Shown here one piece after another: positions 1-8,547 of a DNA stretch of 64,000 nt. Made by a program: the position numbers and the translations under genes. The notes under the pieces are model-generated. The model did not search any database. It was not told the DNA's origin and saw only the letters and a program-made list of their open reading frames with translations. Numbering within the stretch: position 1 is the first letter of the stretch; each line of letters opens with the position of its first letter. Source of the DNA: Jeongeupia naejangsanensis (GTDB lineage: Bacteria; Pseudomonadota; Gammaproteobacteria; Burkholderiales; Chitinibacteraceae); the NCBI RefSeq assembly GCF_016865585.1, contig NZ_JAESND010000002.1, forward strand, positions 124,001 to 188,000, in the 5' to 3' direction.

Positions 1-519
1 TACACGCTCGAATCGTTGCGGCGCGGCGCCGTCGTCGGCTGCATCGCCAGCGAGTCGGCACCGGTGCCCGGTTGCGCGGTGCGTCCTCTCGGTGGCCTCG
101 ACTATTTGCCGGTCGCGACGCCCGATTTTGCCGAACGCTACTTCAAGGCCGGCCTGAACGCCGCTGCGCTGGCCGCTGCGCCGGCGGCGGTGTTCGCCCA
201 TCGCGACAGCCTGCACCGGCGCTGGTTGCGTGAAGCGCATGGTCTGGCCGAAGGCAGCTATCCGGCACACGTGATCCCCGAGTCGAACGCGCTCTACGCC
301 GCCGCGCTCGCCGGCATCGCCTATGCGGTGGTGCCGAAGGCACAGGCGGCCGCGGCCTTGCGTGCCGGCCGTCTGGTCGGACTGGGCGCAACCACACTGA
401 CGGTGCCGCTTTTCTGGCACCACTGGACAAAACAATCACCGGTTGCGGAGCAAATCGGCGCGGCGCTGGTCGAATTCGCAGCAGGCCATTTCAACCCCTT
501 GCCCGGAGAGCCATCATGA
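1..519 (+). CDS. argP: ArgP/IciA-type LysR transcriptional regulator (C-terminal part)
   Basis: The window opens inside this gene; the frame is open from base 1 and about 172 residues remain, which is the effector-binding half only, so the N-terminal helix-turn-helix lies upstream. The blocks GCAVRPLGGLDYLPVATPDF, FAERYF and the late LFWHHW segment match my memory of E. coli ArgP (IciA), the lysine/arginine-responsive activator that controls arginine export (argO) and other genes. The stop codon overlaps the start of the downstream dehydrogenase (ATGA), so the two are probably co-transcribed. A generic LysR protein is the alternative. An argO-like exporter would be expected just upstream, outside the window. 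Confidence 0.8.
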   Translation, partial: YTLESLRRGAVVGCIASESAPVPGCAVRPLGGLDYLPVATPDFAERYFKAGLNAAALAAAPAAVFAHRDSLHRRWLREAHGLAEGSYPAHVIPESNALYAAALAGIAYAVVPKAQAAAALRAGRLVGLGATTLTVPLFWHHWTKQSPVAEQIGAALVEFAAGHFNPLPGEPS

Positions 520-1466
520 GCCCCGAAATCGTCTTCCTCGATCGCGAAACCCTGCCCGCAACGGTGCGCCGGCCCGAGGCGCCGCACCGCTGGGTCGAAT
601 ATGCCCAATCCGGCGTCGAGGAGGCGAGGGAGCGTTTGAGGACGGCGACGGTGGCGATCAGCAACAAGGTGCCGCTGACCGCCGAGCTGATCTACGGTGC
701 GCCGGAGCTCAAGTGCATCGCCGTCGCGGCGACCGGTTACAACATCGTGGATCTGGCCGCCTGTCGGGACCGCGGCATCGTCGTATCGAACATCCGCGAT
801 TACGCGACAGCCGGCGTGCCGGAACACGCGCTGATGCTGATGCTGGCGCTGAAACGCCAGCTGCTGTCGTACCGGCGCGATCTGGCCGGTGGCGCATGGC
901 AGCGCGCACCGGGTTTCTGCCATTTCGGTGCACCGTTGCACGATCTGGCCGGCGGCACGCTGACCATCGTCGGCAGCGGTGCGCTCGGTCAGGCGCTCGG
1001 CAAGCTGGCGCGCGCGCTCGGCATGCACGTGATCTTTGCCGAGAAGAAAGAGGCCACCAGCCTGCGCCCCGGTTACGTGCCGTTCGATCAGGCGATCACG
1101 CAGGCCGACGTCATCAGCTTGCACTGCCCGCTGAACGAGCGGACCCGCAACATGATCGCTGCGCGTGAACTCGGCCTGATGAAACCGGACGCGGTGCTGA
1201 TCAACACCGCCCGTGGCGGGCTGATCGACGAGGCGGCACTGCTCGACGCACTCAAGGCCGGCCGCATCGGCGGCGCCGGACTCGACGTGCTGATCGAGGA
1301 GCCGCCGCGCAACGACAACCCGCTGCTCGACGTCGACCTGCCCAACCTGATCATCACGCCGCACATTGCATGGGCGGGCGCGGAGACGATGCAGCGCCTG
1401 GCCGACCAGTTGATCGACAACGTCGACGCCTTCCTGCGAGGCGAACCGCGCAACGTCGTGTCGTGA
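516..1466 (+). CDS. D-2-hydroxyacid dehydrogenase, NAD-binding (glycerate/hydroxypyruvate type)
   Basis: 316 residues, the usual size for the family that reduces 2-keto acids such as hydroxypyruvate or glyoxylate to D-2-hydroxy acids with NAD(P)H. The Rossmann motif VGSGALGQALG lies near residue 151. The catalytic trio is visible: Arg in NTARGG (about residue 231), Glu in EEPP and His in TPHIAWAG. Its ATG overlaps the stop of the preceding ArgP-like gene and a clear terminator follows, so it ends the operon. The long N-terminal substrate domain resembles glycerate dehydrogenase (HprA), but specificity cannot be set from sequence alone. Confidence 0.88.
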   Translation: MSPEIVFLDRETLPATVRRPEAPHRWVEYAQSGVEEARERLRTATVAISNKVPLTAELIYGAPELKCIAVAATGYNIVDLAACRDRGIVVSNIRDYATAGVPEHALMLMLALKRQLLSYRRDLAGGAWQRAPGFCHFGAPLHDLAGGTLTIVGSGALGQALGKLARALGMHVIFAEKKEATSLRPGYVPFDQAITQADVISLHCPLNERTRNMIAARELGLMKPDAVLINTARGGLIDEAALLDALKAGRIGGAGLDVLIEEPPRNDNPLLDVDLPNLIITPHIAWAGAETMQRLADQLIDNVDAFLRGEPRNVVS

Positions 1467-1487
1467 TCACGCCGGCCGCAAACGACA

Positions 1488-1512
1488 ACGCCGCCCGAGG
1501 GCGGCGTTTTTC
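1488..1512 (+). terminator. Rho-independent terminator after the hydroxyacid dehydrogenase
   Basis: An 8-bp GC-only stem (cgccgccc/gggcggcg) is followed directly by five T residues, 22 bases after the stop codon. Confidence 0.85.
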
Positions 1513-1553
1513 ATGGTGACATCCGGTCGGTCAGCGCCGATTTCGCAGCCTGT

Positions 1554-1832
1554 TCAGATCCGGCTGCGCCAAAGCGTGTTTCTGCATCGGGTGCACAGAT
1601 GCTGGCGGCGGTAGTCGGTCACGCGCAGCAGGCCGACATCCAGCGTCTCGGCATTGCCGCAATGGCTGCATGCGAGTGCGCCGTTTTGGCCGGTGCGGGC
1701 GCGGTATTCGGCCTCTGTCGGCAGGCGTTCCCACGCCTTTTGCGCGCCGGGGTTGTAGACCATGTAGTAGTACGCAGCGGCCATCAGCGCGAGCGTGCCG
1801 GCGAGTTCGAGCAGCAGGATGAAGGTGGACAA
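1554..1832 (-). CDS. Small membrane protein with zinc-ribbon-like C-terminus
   Basis: 92 residues. The N-terminus (about residues 4-26) is one hydrophobic segment ending in YYYMVYNPG, and the C-terminal half carries two CxxC pairs (CSHC near residue 55 and CTRC near residue 80), spaced like a small zinc ribbon. I do not recognise the family. It lies 24 bp downstream of another small membrane-protein gene on the same strand and is probably the last gene of that unit. A cytoplasmic metal-binding domain tethered to the inner membrane is the simplest reading. Confidence 0.6.
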   Translation of the reverse strand: MSTFILLLELAGTLALMAAAYYYMVYNPGAQKAWERLPTEAEYRARTGQNGALACSHCGNAETLDVGLLRVTDYRRQHLCTRCRNTLWRSRI

Positions 1833-1856
1833 ACCGGTTTCCTTATCGAAATGGCG

Positions 1857-2150
1857 TCAGAGCGTGAACATCAGGATCAGGCTGCTCATGCACGCCATCA
1901 GCAGCGCGGCGGTCGCTGCGTCGCGAACGGGCTGGCTGGCATGGTTGCAACGCGCCTCGCACCAGCGCAGTGCCACCCCGACCAAGAGGATGGCGGCCAA
2001 ATGGAAGAAGGGCACGATCCAGCGGTTGCCTCCGGCAAAGTGCAGCTTGAACAGCTGGCTGGGTACCGGCAGGCACAGACAGAGCACCGCCGCGTTGACC
2101 CAGCGATTGCGAGGGAAAATACCCGACCAATCCCACGGTACAACCCGCAT
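1857..2150 (-). CDS. Hypothetical small membrane protein
   Basis: 97 residues with three hydrophobic stretches (about residues 18-31, 47-62 and 79-97), so probably a three-pass inner-membrane protein. No family recognised. It starts 50 bp after the stop of the MdtD-type exporter and is followed 24 bp later by the zinc-ribbon membrane protein, which suggests the tail of the same operon. The leader just before the ATG contains AGAGAAA, a weak ribosome-binding site. Confidence 0.5.
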   Translation of the reverse strand: MRVVPWDWSGIFPRNRWVNAAVLCLCLPVPSQLFKLHFAGGNRWIVPFFHLAAILLVGVALRWCEARCNHASQPVRDAATAALLMACMSSLILMFTL

Positions 2151-2200
2151 GATGCGTTTCTCTATAATTTATTTCTTAAAGCTTACATTTTTCCTGTTGT

Positions 2201-3610
2201 TCATTCCAGCTCGACATGACCAGCTTCGCTGCACTCGCGGTCGTTCGGGTCGAGCTGCCAGAAAATCCACGCGCTGATCGCAGTGATGACACCGACGCAG
2301 GCGAACGTCACCTGAAAGGCCTGCAGCGCCGTGCCGGCTTCGGCATGCCCGAAGTAGTCGCTGAAAGCACCGAGCATCGCACCGGCAGCGGCGACGCCGA
2401 GGCTCATCGACAGCGTCATGATCATCGACAGCAAGCCGTTGCCCTCCGACGCCTGCGAGGTTTCCAGATCCTTCAGCGCCAGGGTGTTCATCGCGGTGAA
2501 CTGGATCGAGTTGACGCCGCCGAACAGTGCCAGCTGGACGATGCGCAGCCACAGCGGTTCGTTGGCCGAGAACAGCGCGAAGCTCATGATCATCAGCCCG
2601 GTCAGGAAGGTGTTCGACACCAGTACGCGCCGATAGCCGAAGCGCTGGATCAGCGGCGTGACCCAGCGCTTGGCCGCGAGGCCGGCGATGGCGGTCGGCA
2701 GCATCATCAGCCCGGCTTCGAGCGGCGAGAAGCCGAGGCTGACCTGCAGCATCAGCGGAATCAGGAAGGGCACTGCGCCGGCGCCGATCCGCGCGAACAG
2801 GTTGCCCCAGACGCCGATCGTGTAGGTGCGGACATGGAACAGCGTCAGGCTGAACAGTGGCTTGTCGTGCCGGCCGGCGTGCAGCACGTAGACGCAGATT
2901 GCTGCCAGCCCGGCGATCAGCAGCAGCGTCACCACCACCGTTTTCAGACCCAGTTCGGCGAGGCCGTCGAGCGAGACCGAGATCGTCACCATCGCGAACG
3001 CCAGCAGCAGGTAGCCCGCGGTGTCGAACCGCTGCTGCTCGGTGCCGAAGAAGGCCGGCATGAAGCGGGCCGTCGCAATAGCGCCGAGGATGCCGATCGG
3101 AATGTTGATCAGGAAGATCCAGTGCCACGAGGCGTAGACGACCAGCCAGCCCCCCAGCGTCGGGCCGATCAGCGGACCGATCAGCCCCGGGATGGTGACG
3201 AAGCTCATCGCCGCGAGGAACTGCGCGCGAGGAAAGGCGCGCAGCACCGCCAGCCGGCCGATCGGCAACAGCATGGCGCCACCGACACCCTGAATGACCC
3301 GGGCGATGACCAGCTGCCACAGTGCATGGGCCTGTGCACACGCGAACGAGCCGATCGTGAACAGGATGATCGCCGCCAGATAGACGCGTTTGGTGCCGAA
3401 GCGGTCGGCCAGCCAGCCCGACGCCGGCATCAGCAGGGCGACGGTGAGCATGTAGCTGATCACCACCGACTGCATCCGTAGCGGGCTTTCGCCGAGGTTG
3501 GCCGCCATCGACGGCAGCGCGGTGTTGACGATGGTCGAGTCGAGCGTCTGCATGAAGAAGCCGATGGCCACCAGCCACAGCAACCAGCGGTTTTCCCTTT
3601 CGTCGTTCAC
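2201..3610 (-). CDS. mdtD: MFS multidrug exporter, DHA2 (14-helix) type, MdtD-like
   Basis: 469 residues, close to the 471 of E. coli MdtD, and similar along its length from memory: the start (FFMQTLDSTIVNTALPSMA), the motif GWLADRFGTKRV between helices 2 and 3, the motif C region GPLIGPTLGGWLV and the segment LLSMIMTLSMSLGVA all match. It is predicted to export drugs or metabolites by proton antiport across the inner membrane. Its start codon overlaps the stop of the upstream KefB-type antiporter by 4 bp, so the two are translationally coupled. In enterobacteria mdtD sits with the MdtABC pump; no such genes occur here. Confidence 0.85.
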   Translation of the reverse strand: MNDERENRWLLWLVAIGFFMQTLDSTIVNTALPSMAANLGESPLRMQSVVISYMLTVALLMPASGWLADRFGTKRVYLAAIILFTIGSFACAQAHALWQLVIARVIQGVGGAMLLPIGRLAVLRAFPRAQFLAAMSFVTIPGLIGPLIGPTLGGWLVVYASWHWIFLINIPIGILGAIATARFMPAFFGTEQQRFDTAGYLLLAFAMVTISVSLDGLAELGLKTVVVTLLLIAGLAAICVYVLHAGRHDKPLFSLTLFHVRTYTIGVWGNLFARIGAGAVPFLIPLMLQVSLGFSPLEAGLMMLPTAIAGLAAKRWVTPLIQRFGYRRVLVSNTFLTGLMIMSFALFSANEPLWLRIVQLALFGGVNSIQFTAMNTLALKDLETSQASEGNGLLSMIMTLSMSLGVAAAGAMLGAFSDYFGHAEAGTALQAFQVTFACVGVITAISAWIFWQLDPNDRECSEAGHVELE

Positions 3611-5397
3611 GCGTTGTCCTCCTTGTCCACGGCGCTGCTGTCGGACTCGAACAGGCTTTCGAGTTCGCGCATCGCGTCCTTCGTCGCCTGGATCATCTGC
3701 TGTTCGTCATGCGACACCGCGTGCTGACGCTGCAGCAACGATTCGTCGTTGGCGCGGAACAACGCCAGCGTGCGATCGCGTCGCGCATCGCTCAGTCCCA
3801 GTCCGGTCAGCACCTGACCGGCGAGTTCGAGGCTGTCGAGGAAGGTTTCACGCTGCAGCGCGGTCACGCCGAGGTCCATCAGCCGGTAGGCATGGAAACG
3901 GTTGCGCGCGCGGGCGTAGATTTTCAGGTCCGGAAAGTGTTCGCGCACCATCTGCGCGGTCTTTAGCGAGGCCTCGATATTGTCGATCGCCAGTACGAAG
4001 ACCTTGGCTTCGTCGGCACGCGCGGCGCGCAGCAGGTCGAGTCGCGAGGCATCGCCATAGAACACCTTGTTGCCGAAACGCCGGACGAAGTCGACCTGAT
4101 CGGCGCTGACTTCGAGCGCGGTAAAGCCGATTTTCTTCAGCCTCAGCACCCGGCCGACGATCTGGCCGAAGCGGCCGAAGCCGGCGATGATCACCGGCGT
4201 CGCGTGTTCGGGGGCGATGGTGTCGAATTCGCGCTTGGGCTTGCGGTCGAGCTTGGGCGCCAGCCAGCGCTCGTGCACCAGCACCAGCAGCGGCGTGGCG
4301 ACCATCGACAGCGTGACGACGATGACCAGCAGATCGGCGAGCGGCTGGTTCATCACCTTTTGTTGTACCGCGAGGTTGAACAGCACGAAGGCGAACTCGC
4401 CGCCCTGTGCCAGCGCGATGCCGAGACGCCGCGCCTGATTGTCGCCGGCCTTGGTGATCCGGCCGATCAGGTAGAGCACGGCGAACTTGACCGCGACCAG
4501 CCCGGTGATCAGCCCGACGATGAGCAGGAAGTCGGTGCCGAGCAGGCCCAGATTGGTCGACATGCCGACTGCGATGAAGAACAGCCCGAGCAGCAGGCCC
4601 TTGAACGGTTCGATATTGGCTTCGAGTTCGTGGCGGTATTCAGAGTCGGCGAGCAGCACGCCGGCAAGAAAGGCACCGAGCGACATCGACAACCCGGCGT
4701 GCTCCATCAGGATGGCGGTGCCGAGTGCGACCAGCAGCGTTGCCGCGGTGAAGACCTCCGGATTTCCCGAGCGGGCGATCAGCCGCAGCGCAGGCCGCAG
4801 CAGCAGCCGGCCACCGATGATGACGCCGCCGACGACGCCGGTGACCCGCAGCGCGCCCAGCCAGCCGGGCTCGGAGCTCTTGACCGCCGCCACGCCGAGC
4901 AGCGGCAGGATCGCCAGAAACGGGATGACGGCCAGATCCTGGAACAGCAGCACCGCAAAACCGTCGCGGCCGTAGCGTGTCGTCAGTTCCTTCTTCTCGG
5001 CCAGCATCTGCAGCACGAAGGCTGTGGAGGAGAGCGCCAGCCCGAAGCCGGCGACGATGGCCGATTGCACCGTCAGCCCGAAGACCAGTGCGGCGCCGGC
5101 AAGCAGGGCACCGGTCAGCAGCACTTGTGCACCGCCGAGGCCGAAGACCGAGCGGCGCAGTACCCACAGCCGGCTGGGCTGCAGCTCTAGGCCGATGATG
5201 AACAGCAGCAGCACCACGCCGAGTTCGGCAAAGTGCAGGATGCTGTCGACCTGGCTGACGAGACCGAGCCCCCATGGCCCGATCAGTACGCCGGCGGTCA
5301 TGTAGCCGAGGACGGCGCCAAGACCCGAAAGCCGGAACAGCGGGACCAGTGCAACGGCGGCGGCAAGGAAGAGGGCGATCTGGGCGGTCAGCGTCAT
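3607..5397 (-). CDS. kefB: KefB/KefC-type potassium/proton antiporter with TrkA-N domain
   Basis: 596 residues, the size of E. coli KefB (601). An N-terminal CPA2 antiporter domain of about 12 helices (residues 1-375) contains the conserved GLALSSTAFVLQML and the YRHELEANIEPFKGLLLGLF block. A cytosolic TrkA-N (RCK) Rossmann domain follows with GFGRFGQIVGRVL near residue 405 and YGDASRLDLLRAA. The family releases K+ in exchange for H+ and is gated by glutathione adducts, protecting the cell from electrophiles. No separate KefF/KefG ancillary gene is adjacent. It overlaps the start of the downstream exporter and begins 48 bp after the phosphopantetheinyl transferase. Confidence 0.88.
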   Translation of the reverse strand: MTLTAQIALFLAAAVALVPLFRLSGLGAVLGYMTAGVLIGPWGLGLVSQVDSILHFAELGVVLLLFIIGLELQPSRLWVLRRSVFGLGGAQVLLTGALLAGAALVFGLTVQSAIVAGFGLALSSTAFVLQMLAEKKELTTRYGRDGFAVLLFQDLAVIPFLAILPLLGVAAVKSSEPGWLGALRVTGVVGGVIIGGRLLLRPALRLIARSGNPEVFTAATLLVALGTAILMEHAGLSMSLGAFLAGVLLADSEYRHELEANIEPFKGLLLGLFFIAVGMSTNLGLLGTDFLLIVGLITGLVAVKFAVLYLIGRITKAGDNQARRLGIALAQGGEFAFVLFNLAVQQKVMNQPLADLLVIVVTLSMVATPLLVLVHERWLAPKLDRKPKREFDTIAPEHATPVIIAGFGRFGQIVGRVLRLKKIGFTALEVSADQVDFVRRFGNKVFYGDASRLDLLRAARADEAKVFVLAIDNIEASLKTAQMVREHFPDLKIYARARNRFHAYRLMDLGVTALQRETFLDSLELAGQVLTGLGLSDARRDRTLALFRANDESLLQRQHAVSHDEQQMIQATKDAMRELESLFESDSSAVDKEDNA

Positions 5398-5445
5398 GCG
5401 GTCATCCGGGTTGGGGGCGGTGCGGTATTCATCAATGTAGCGGGA

Positions 5446-6135
5446 TCAGCGGTGATCACTGGCCGGAACGGCACACAGTGAAAGCACGAAGCCATCACTG
5501 CGTGCCAGCCGCAGCGCATATTCGGCGCCTTGCGGGCAGGCGTCCGACAGTGTCGTCGTCAGGCGCAGCGTTGCAGTGTCTACGCTGGCGGCGACGATTT
5601 CGGCATCGTGGAAGCCGAAATAGCGGCGTACTTGCGGGTACAAAGCCTTGAACAGACTCTCCTTCATCGAGAACACTGCCGTGAACCACTCGGCGACACC
5701 CAGACTGGCGGGGCGCAGCGCCCATTCGGCATCGATCCCGACCTGGGGCGACAACCGTTCGGCACGCGCGGCGTCGACCCACGGCTCGATATCGATACCC
5801 AGCCCCGCATAAAGCGTGCCCGGGGCAACCGCAGCGAGTGCGGCGCCGTGACTGTGGGTGATGGCGCCGATCCAGCCTGCCGGCCACTGCGGCGCCCGAT
5901 TGTCGCCGATTGCCAGTGGCATATCGCCGTCGTAGCCGGCCTGCCGCAATGTCGTGCGTGCGCAGTGGCGGCCTGCGAGGAACTCGATCCGGCGTTTGAG
6001 CACGGCACTGGCGAGCGCCGCCGGCAGCAATTCGGGATCAAGGCGCTGCAGCGTGGCGTCGTCGATGTCGAAGTGCTGCGCCGACAGAACCACGCCATCT
6101 GGAAGCTGGGTGAAGGAAGGAAGGCTGGAAATCAT
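5446..6135 (-). CDS. entD: 4'-phosphopantetheinyl transferase, EntD type
   Basis: 229 residues. It attaches the phosphopantetheine arm of CoA to a serine on carrier proteins of NRPS, PKS or fatty-acid enzymes. Signature motifs of the EntD/PcpS group are present: KRRIEFLAGR (residues 48-57), GIDIE (113-117; the two acidic residues bind Mg2+) and FSMKESLFK (155-163). The gene diverges from entA across 176 bp that contain a Fur-box-like site, which suggests a role in siderophore maturation. It may instead be the cell's general transferase. No NRPS gene lies in the window. Confidence 0.85.
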   Translation of the reverse strand: MISSLPSFTQLPDGVVLSAQHFDIDDATLQRLDPELLPAALASAVLKRRIEFLAGRHCARTTLRQAGYDGDMPLAIGDNRAPQWPAGWIGAITHSHGAALAAVAPGTLYAGLGIDIEPWVDAARAERLSPQVGIDAEWALRPASLGVAEWFTAVFSMKESLFKALYPQVRRYFGFHDAEIVAASVDTATLRLTTTLSDACPQGAEYALRLARSDGFVLSLCAVPASDHR

Positions 6136-6274
6136 GCTGCGATCTTACTCGCGGTGGCGGGTGTTGCCAGCTTCCGATTCGGTGCTTTTCGCAGCGAATT
6201 CGCGTTGCGGCAGAGAAAATCGTTCCGGCAAAGAAAATCCGGAGCCGATCGAAACGGGCCGATCACGCCACGGT

Positions 6275-6301
6275 GATAATGTCGAGAATCATTTTCATTT
6301 T
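6275..6301. promoter_or_regulatory. Putative Fur box between entA and entD
   Basis: The stretch contains GATAAT, then GAGAATCATTTTC at 6284-6296, which matches the half-overlapping Fur consensus GATAATCATTATC at 11 of 13 positions. It ends about 11 bases before the chosen entA start, so Fur bound here would block entA and possibly the divergent entD. Confidence 0.7.
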
Positions 6302-6311
6302 GAGGTCGGGC

Positions 6312-7076
6312 ATGAAATTCGAATCCGGAATCACCGTCGTCAGTGGTGCGGCGCAGGGCATCGGCGCCGCGGTGGTCGACGCGCTGCTGGCGCGGCAGGT
6401 TCAGGTGGTCGCGCTCGACGTCAATGCCGATGCACTGGTGCGGCGCTATGCAGGCGTGGGCGGGGTTACCCCGCTGGCACTGGATGTCTGCGACGCAGCG
6501 GCGGTCGAGCGCGCGGTGGCGCAGATCGAAACCGAGATCGGGCCGATCGGTGCGCTGGCCAATGTGGCCGGCATCCTGCGCATGGGGAGCCTGCTGGACG
6601 CTCCCGTGGCGGACTGGCTGGCGACATTTGCGGTGAACACCCACGGCGTCTTCCACCTGAGCACGGCAGTGGCGCGGCGGATGAAGGCGCGGGGGCATGG
6701 CGCTATCGTTACGGTCGGCTCGAATGCCGCTGCGACGCCGCGCACGCTCATGGGCGCGTACTGCGCATCCAAGGCCGCGTCGGCACAGTTCACCCGTTGT
6801 CTGGGTCTGGAGCTCGCCGAATTCGGCATCCGCTGCAACATCGTCTCGCCCGGCTCGACCGATACCGAGATGCAGCGCCAGCTGTGGACCGACGACAGCG
6901 GCCCGGCGCGCGTGATTGCCGGTTCGCTCGACGGCTACCGCCTCGGCATTCCGCTGAAAAAGATTGCCACGCCGGACGATGTGGCCGGTGTCGTGCTGTT
7001 CCTGCTGTCCGATGCCGCCAACCATGTGACGCTGCAGGACATCGTCGTCGATGGCGGGGCGACACTCGGGCGCTGA
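6312..7076 (+). CDS. entA: 2,3-dihydro-2,3-dihydroxybenzoate dehydrogenase (EntA)
   Basis: 254 residues, a short-chain dehydrogenase. It oxidises 2,3-dihydro-2,3-dihydroxybenzoate to 2,3-dihydroxybenzoate, the catechol unit of enterobactin-like siderophores, using NAD+. Besides the TGxxxGIG-type motif (SGAAQGIG) and the YxxxK pair (YCASK), it has EntA-specific stretches: NVAGILRMGS, NIVSPGSTDTEMQRQLW, GIPLKKIA and the C-terminal LQDIVVDGGATLGR. I chose ATG 6312 over an in-frame ATG 39 bp upstream because the extra residues are encoded by the Fur-box region and no relative begins that way. entB, entC, entE and entF are not adjacent. Confidence 0.88.
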   Translation: MKFESGITVVSGAAQGIGAAVVDALLARQVQVVALDVNADALVRRYAGVGGVTPLALDVCDAAAVERAVAQIETEIGPIGALANVAGILRMGSLLDAPVADWLATFAVNTHGVFHLSTAVARRMKARGHGAIVTVGSNAAATPRTLMGAYCASKAASAQFTRCLGLELAEFGIRCNIVSPGSTDTEMQRQLWTDDSGPARVIAGSLDGYRLGIPLKKIATPDDVAGVVLFLLSDAANHVTLQDIVVDGGATLGR

Positions 7077-7160
7077 ACCGATTGCAGGCGGGGCGTGGAC
7101 GGGTGATCACCGATGGCGCAATGCCACGAACCGGACCGACGCCACGCCTGTAGCGCGCCC

Positions 7161-7189
7161 AAAAAAATCCCCAGCGCGTGCGCTGGGGA
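7161..7189 (-). terminator. Rho-independent terminator (reverse strand)
   Basis: Stem tccccagcg/cgctgggga with a 4-base loop, followed on the reverse strand by T7. No reverse-strand protein gene precedes it, which is why a small RNA is proposed. Confidence 0.75.
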
Positions 7190-7226
7190 AGGGGGACAAG
7201 AGGCCACATGGCAGGGCGGCACTCCG
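7161..7226 (-). ncRNA. Candidate small RNA with C-rich loop and its own terminator
   Basis: In the 390-bp gap between entA and orn no convincing protein gene exists. On the reverse strand a promoter-like pair (TTGATT at 7260-7255, 16-bp spacer, TACACT at 7238-7233) is followed, about 66 nt from the predicted start, by a perfect 9-bp hairpin with a CGTG loop (7168-7189) and seven T residues. The predicted RNA is short, non-coding and carries a run of five C residues (7195-7191) before the terminator stem, able in principle to pair with ribosome-binding sites. This is inference from signals only. Confidence 0.45.
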
Positions 7227-7362
7227 CTTTGCAGTGTAATGCTGCATCGCAGCAAATCAATCCGCGTCACCGGGCGCCTGCCGAACGGTCGGGGCGCAAG
7301 CGAAGAAAACGGCAAATCCTGGCGGTGAATATGCCCGCGGCAAAAGGCCGGACGGGCTTCGA

Positions 7363-7371
7363 TGCTAAAAT
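7363..7371 (+). promoter_or_regulatory. Possible extended -10 promoter element for orn
   Basis: TGCTAAAAT (extended -10, TG-n-TAAAAT) lies about 96 bases before orn. No good -35 is visible 17 bases further up. Confidence 0.3.
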
Positions 7372-7466
7372 CGGAGTCAGATTCCGGCCTGAAGCAGCTC
7401 GACGCGCGAGAACGCGATGCGACTGCCGCTCCGGCCTACACAAGCCACTGAAAAAAAGGATTTGCT

Positions 7467-8033
7467 ATGGTCGATCAGAACCACCTGATCTGGCTGGACA
7501 TGGAAATGACCGGTCTTGATCCGCAGAACGACAAGATCATCGAACTGGCGATCGTGATCACCGACAGCCAGCTCAACACCGTGGCCGAATCGCCGGCGTG
7601 GGCGGTGCACCAGCCGGACAGCGTGCTCGACGCGATGGATGACTGGAACAAGTCGACCCACGGCCGCTCGGGCCTGATCGACCGGATCAAGGCATCGACG
7701 CTGAGCGTCGAGGCGGTCGAGGCCGAAGCGCTGGCCTTCATCCAGCAATATGTGCCGCAACGCACCAGCCCGATGTGCGGCAATTCGATCTGTCAGGACC
7801 GCCGCTTCATGGCGCGCTGGATGCCCAAGCTCGAAGTCTGGTTCCACTACCGCAACCTCGACGTCTCGACGCTGAAGGAGCTGTGCAAGCGCTGGCAGCC
7901 GGACGTGCATCGCCAGTTCAAGAAGAAGGCCCGTCACGAGGCGCTGGCCGACATCTACGAGTCGATCGACGAACTCAAGTTCTACCGCGAGCACTTCCTC
8001 AAGGCGCCTGTCGCGCCGCTGCTGGTCGACTGA
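7467..8033 (+). CDS. orn: Oligoribonuclease
   Basis: 188 residues. Orn is the essential 3'-5' exonuclease that degrades 2-5-nt RNAs and pGpG, the product of c-di-GMP breakdown. All DEDDh residues are visible: Asp11 and Glu13 in LDMEMTGLD, Asp111 (CQDRRFM), His157 and Asp162 ([11 protein letters not shown]). Length and sequence agree with E. coli Orn (181 aa). AAGGA lies 7-8 bases before the ATG. pncC follows within 15 bp. The pGpG activity links it functionally to the EAL phosphodiesterase further along the window. Confidence 0.96.
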   Translation: MVDQNHLIWLDMEMTGLDPQNDKIIELAIVITDSQLNTVAESPAWAVHQPDSVLDAMDDWNKSTHGRSGLIDRIKASTLSVEAVEAEALAFIQQYVPQRTSPMCGNSICQDRRFMARWMPKLEVWFHYRNLDVSTLKELCKRWQPDVHRQFKKKARHEALADIYESIDELKFYREHFLKAPVAPLLVD

Positions 8034-8046
8034 GCTTGTGGATGCG

Positions 8047-8547
8047 ATGAACGCCCCCATGTTGAATACCGAAGCGCTGGCGGCCGAACTGGGCCGGCTG
8101 CTGCTGGCGCGTGGACAGAGCGTGACCACGGCCGAATCGTGCACTGGTGGACTGATCGCCGGTGCGATCACCGACATCGCCGGTTCGAGCAACTGGTTCA
8201 ACCGCGGTTTCATCACCTACAGCAACAGCGCCAAGGTCGACATGCTCGACGTGCCGCCGGCCTTCATCCAGGGCCTCGGCGCGGTGAGCGAGCCGGTGGT
8301 CGCGGCGATGGTGCAGGGGGCGATGGCCGCGGCGAGCGCCGAGTGGGGTATCGCGGTGTCGGGCGTGGCCGGTCCCGGTGGCGGCAGCGCCGACAAACCG
8401 GTCGGGACCGTCTGGTTCGGCTTGGGGACACCGGCCGGCATCGTCACCGAACGCTGCGTGTTCGATGGTGATCGTGCCGCAGTGCGCCACCAGACCGTTG
8501 CGCACGGTCTCGATCGACTCGTGCAATTGATCAAGGAAACCCGATGA
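8047..8547 (+). CDS. pncC: Nicotinamide-nucleotide amidase (PncC, CinA C-terminal domain)
   Basis: 166 residues from ATG 8047; a GTG three codons upstream is a possible start. The enzyme deamidates NMN to nicotinic acid mononucleotide, recycling the by-product of bacterial DNA ligase in the NAD salvage cycle. Motifs TTAESCTGG (with the conserved serine), YSNSAK and SGVAGPGGGSADKPVGTVWF match stand-alone E. coli PncC (165 aa). The N-terminal CinA domain is absent, as in E. coli. It follows orn after 13 bp and its stop overlaps the start of the BPH gene (ATGA). Confidence 0.93.
   Translation: MNAPMLNTEALAAELGRLLLARGQSVTTAESCTGGLIAGAITDIAGSSNWFNRGFITYSNSAKVDMLDVPPAFIQGLGAVSEPVVAAMVQGAMAAASAEWGIAVSGVAGPGGGSADKPVGTVWFGLGTPAGIVTERCVFDGDRAAVRHQTVAHGLDRLVQLIKETR

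Noticed and set aside
5446-7076. A full enterobactin cluster
   Set aside because: Only entA and a phosphopantetheinyl transferase are present; flanking genes are an antiporter, an exporter and orn.
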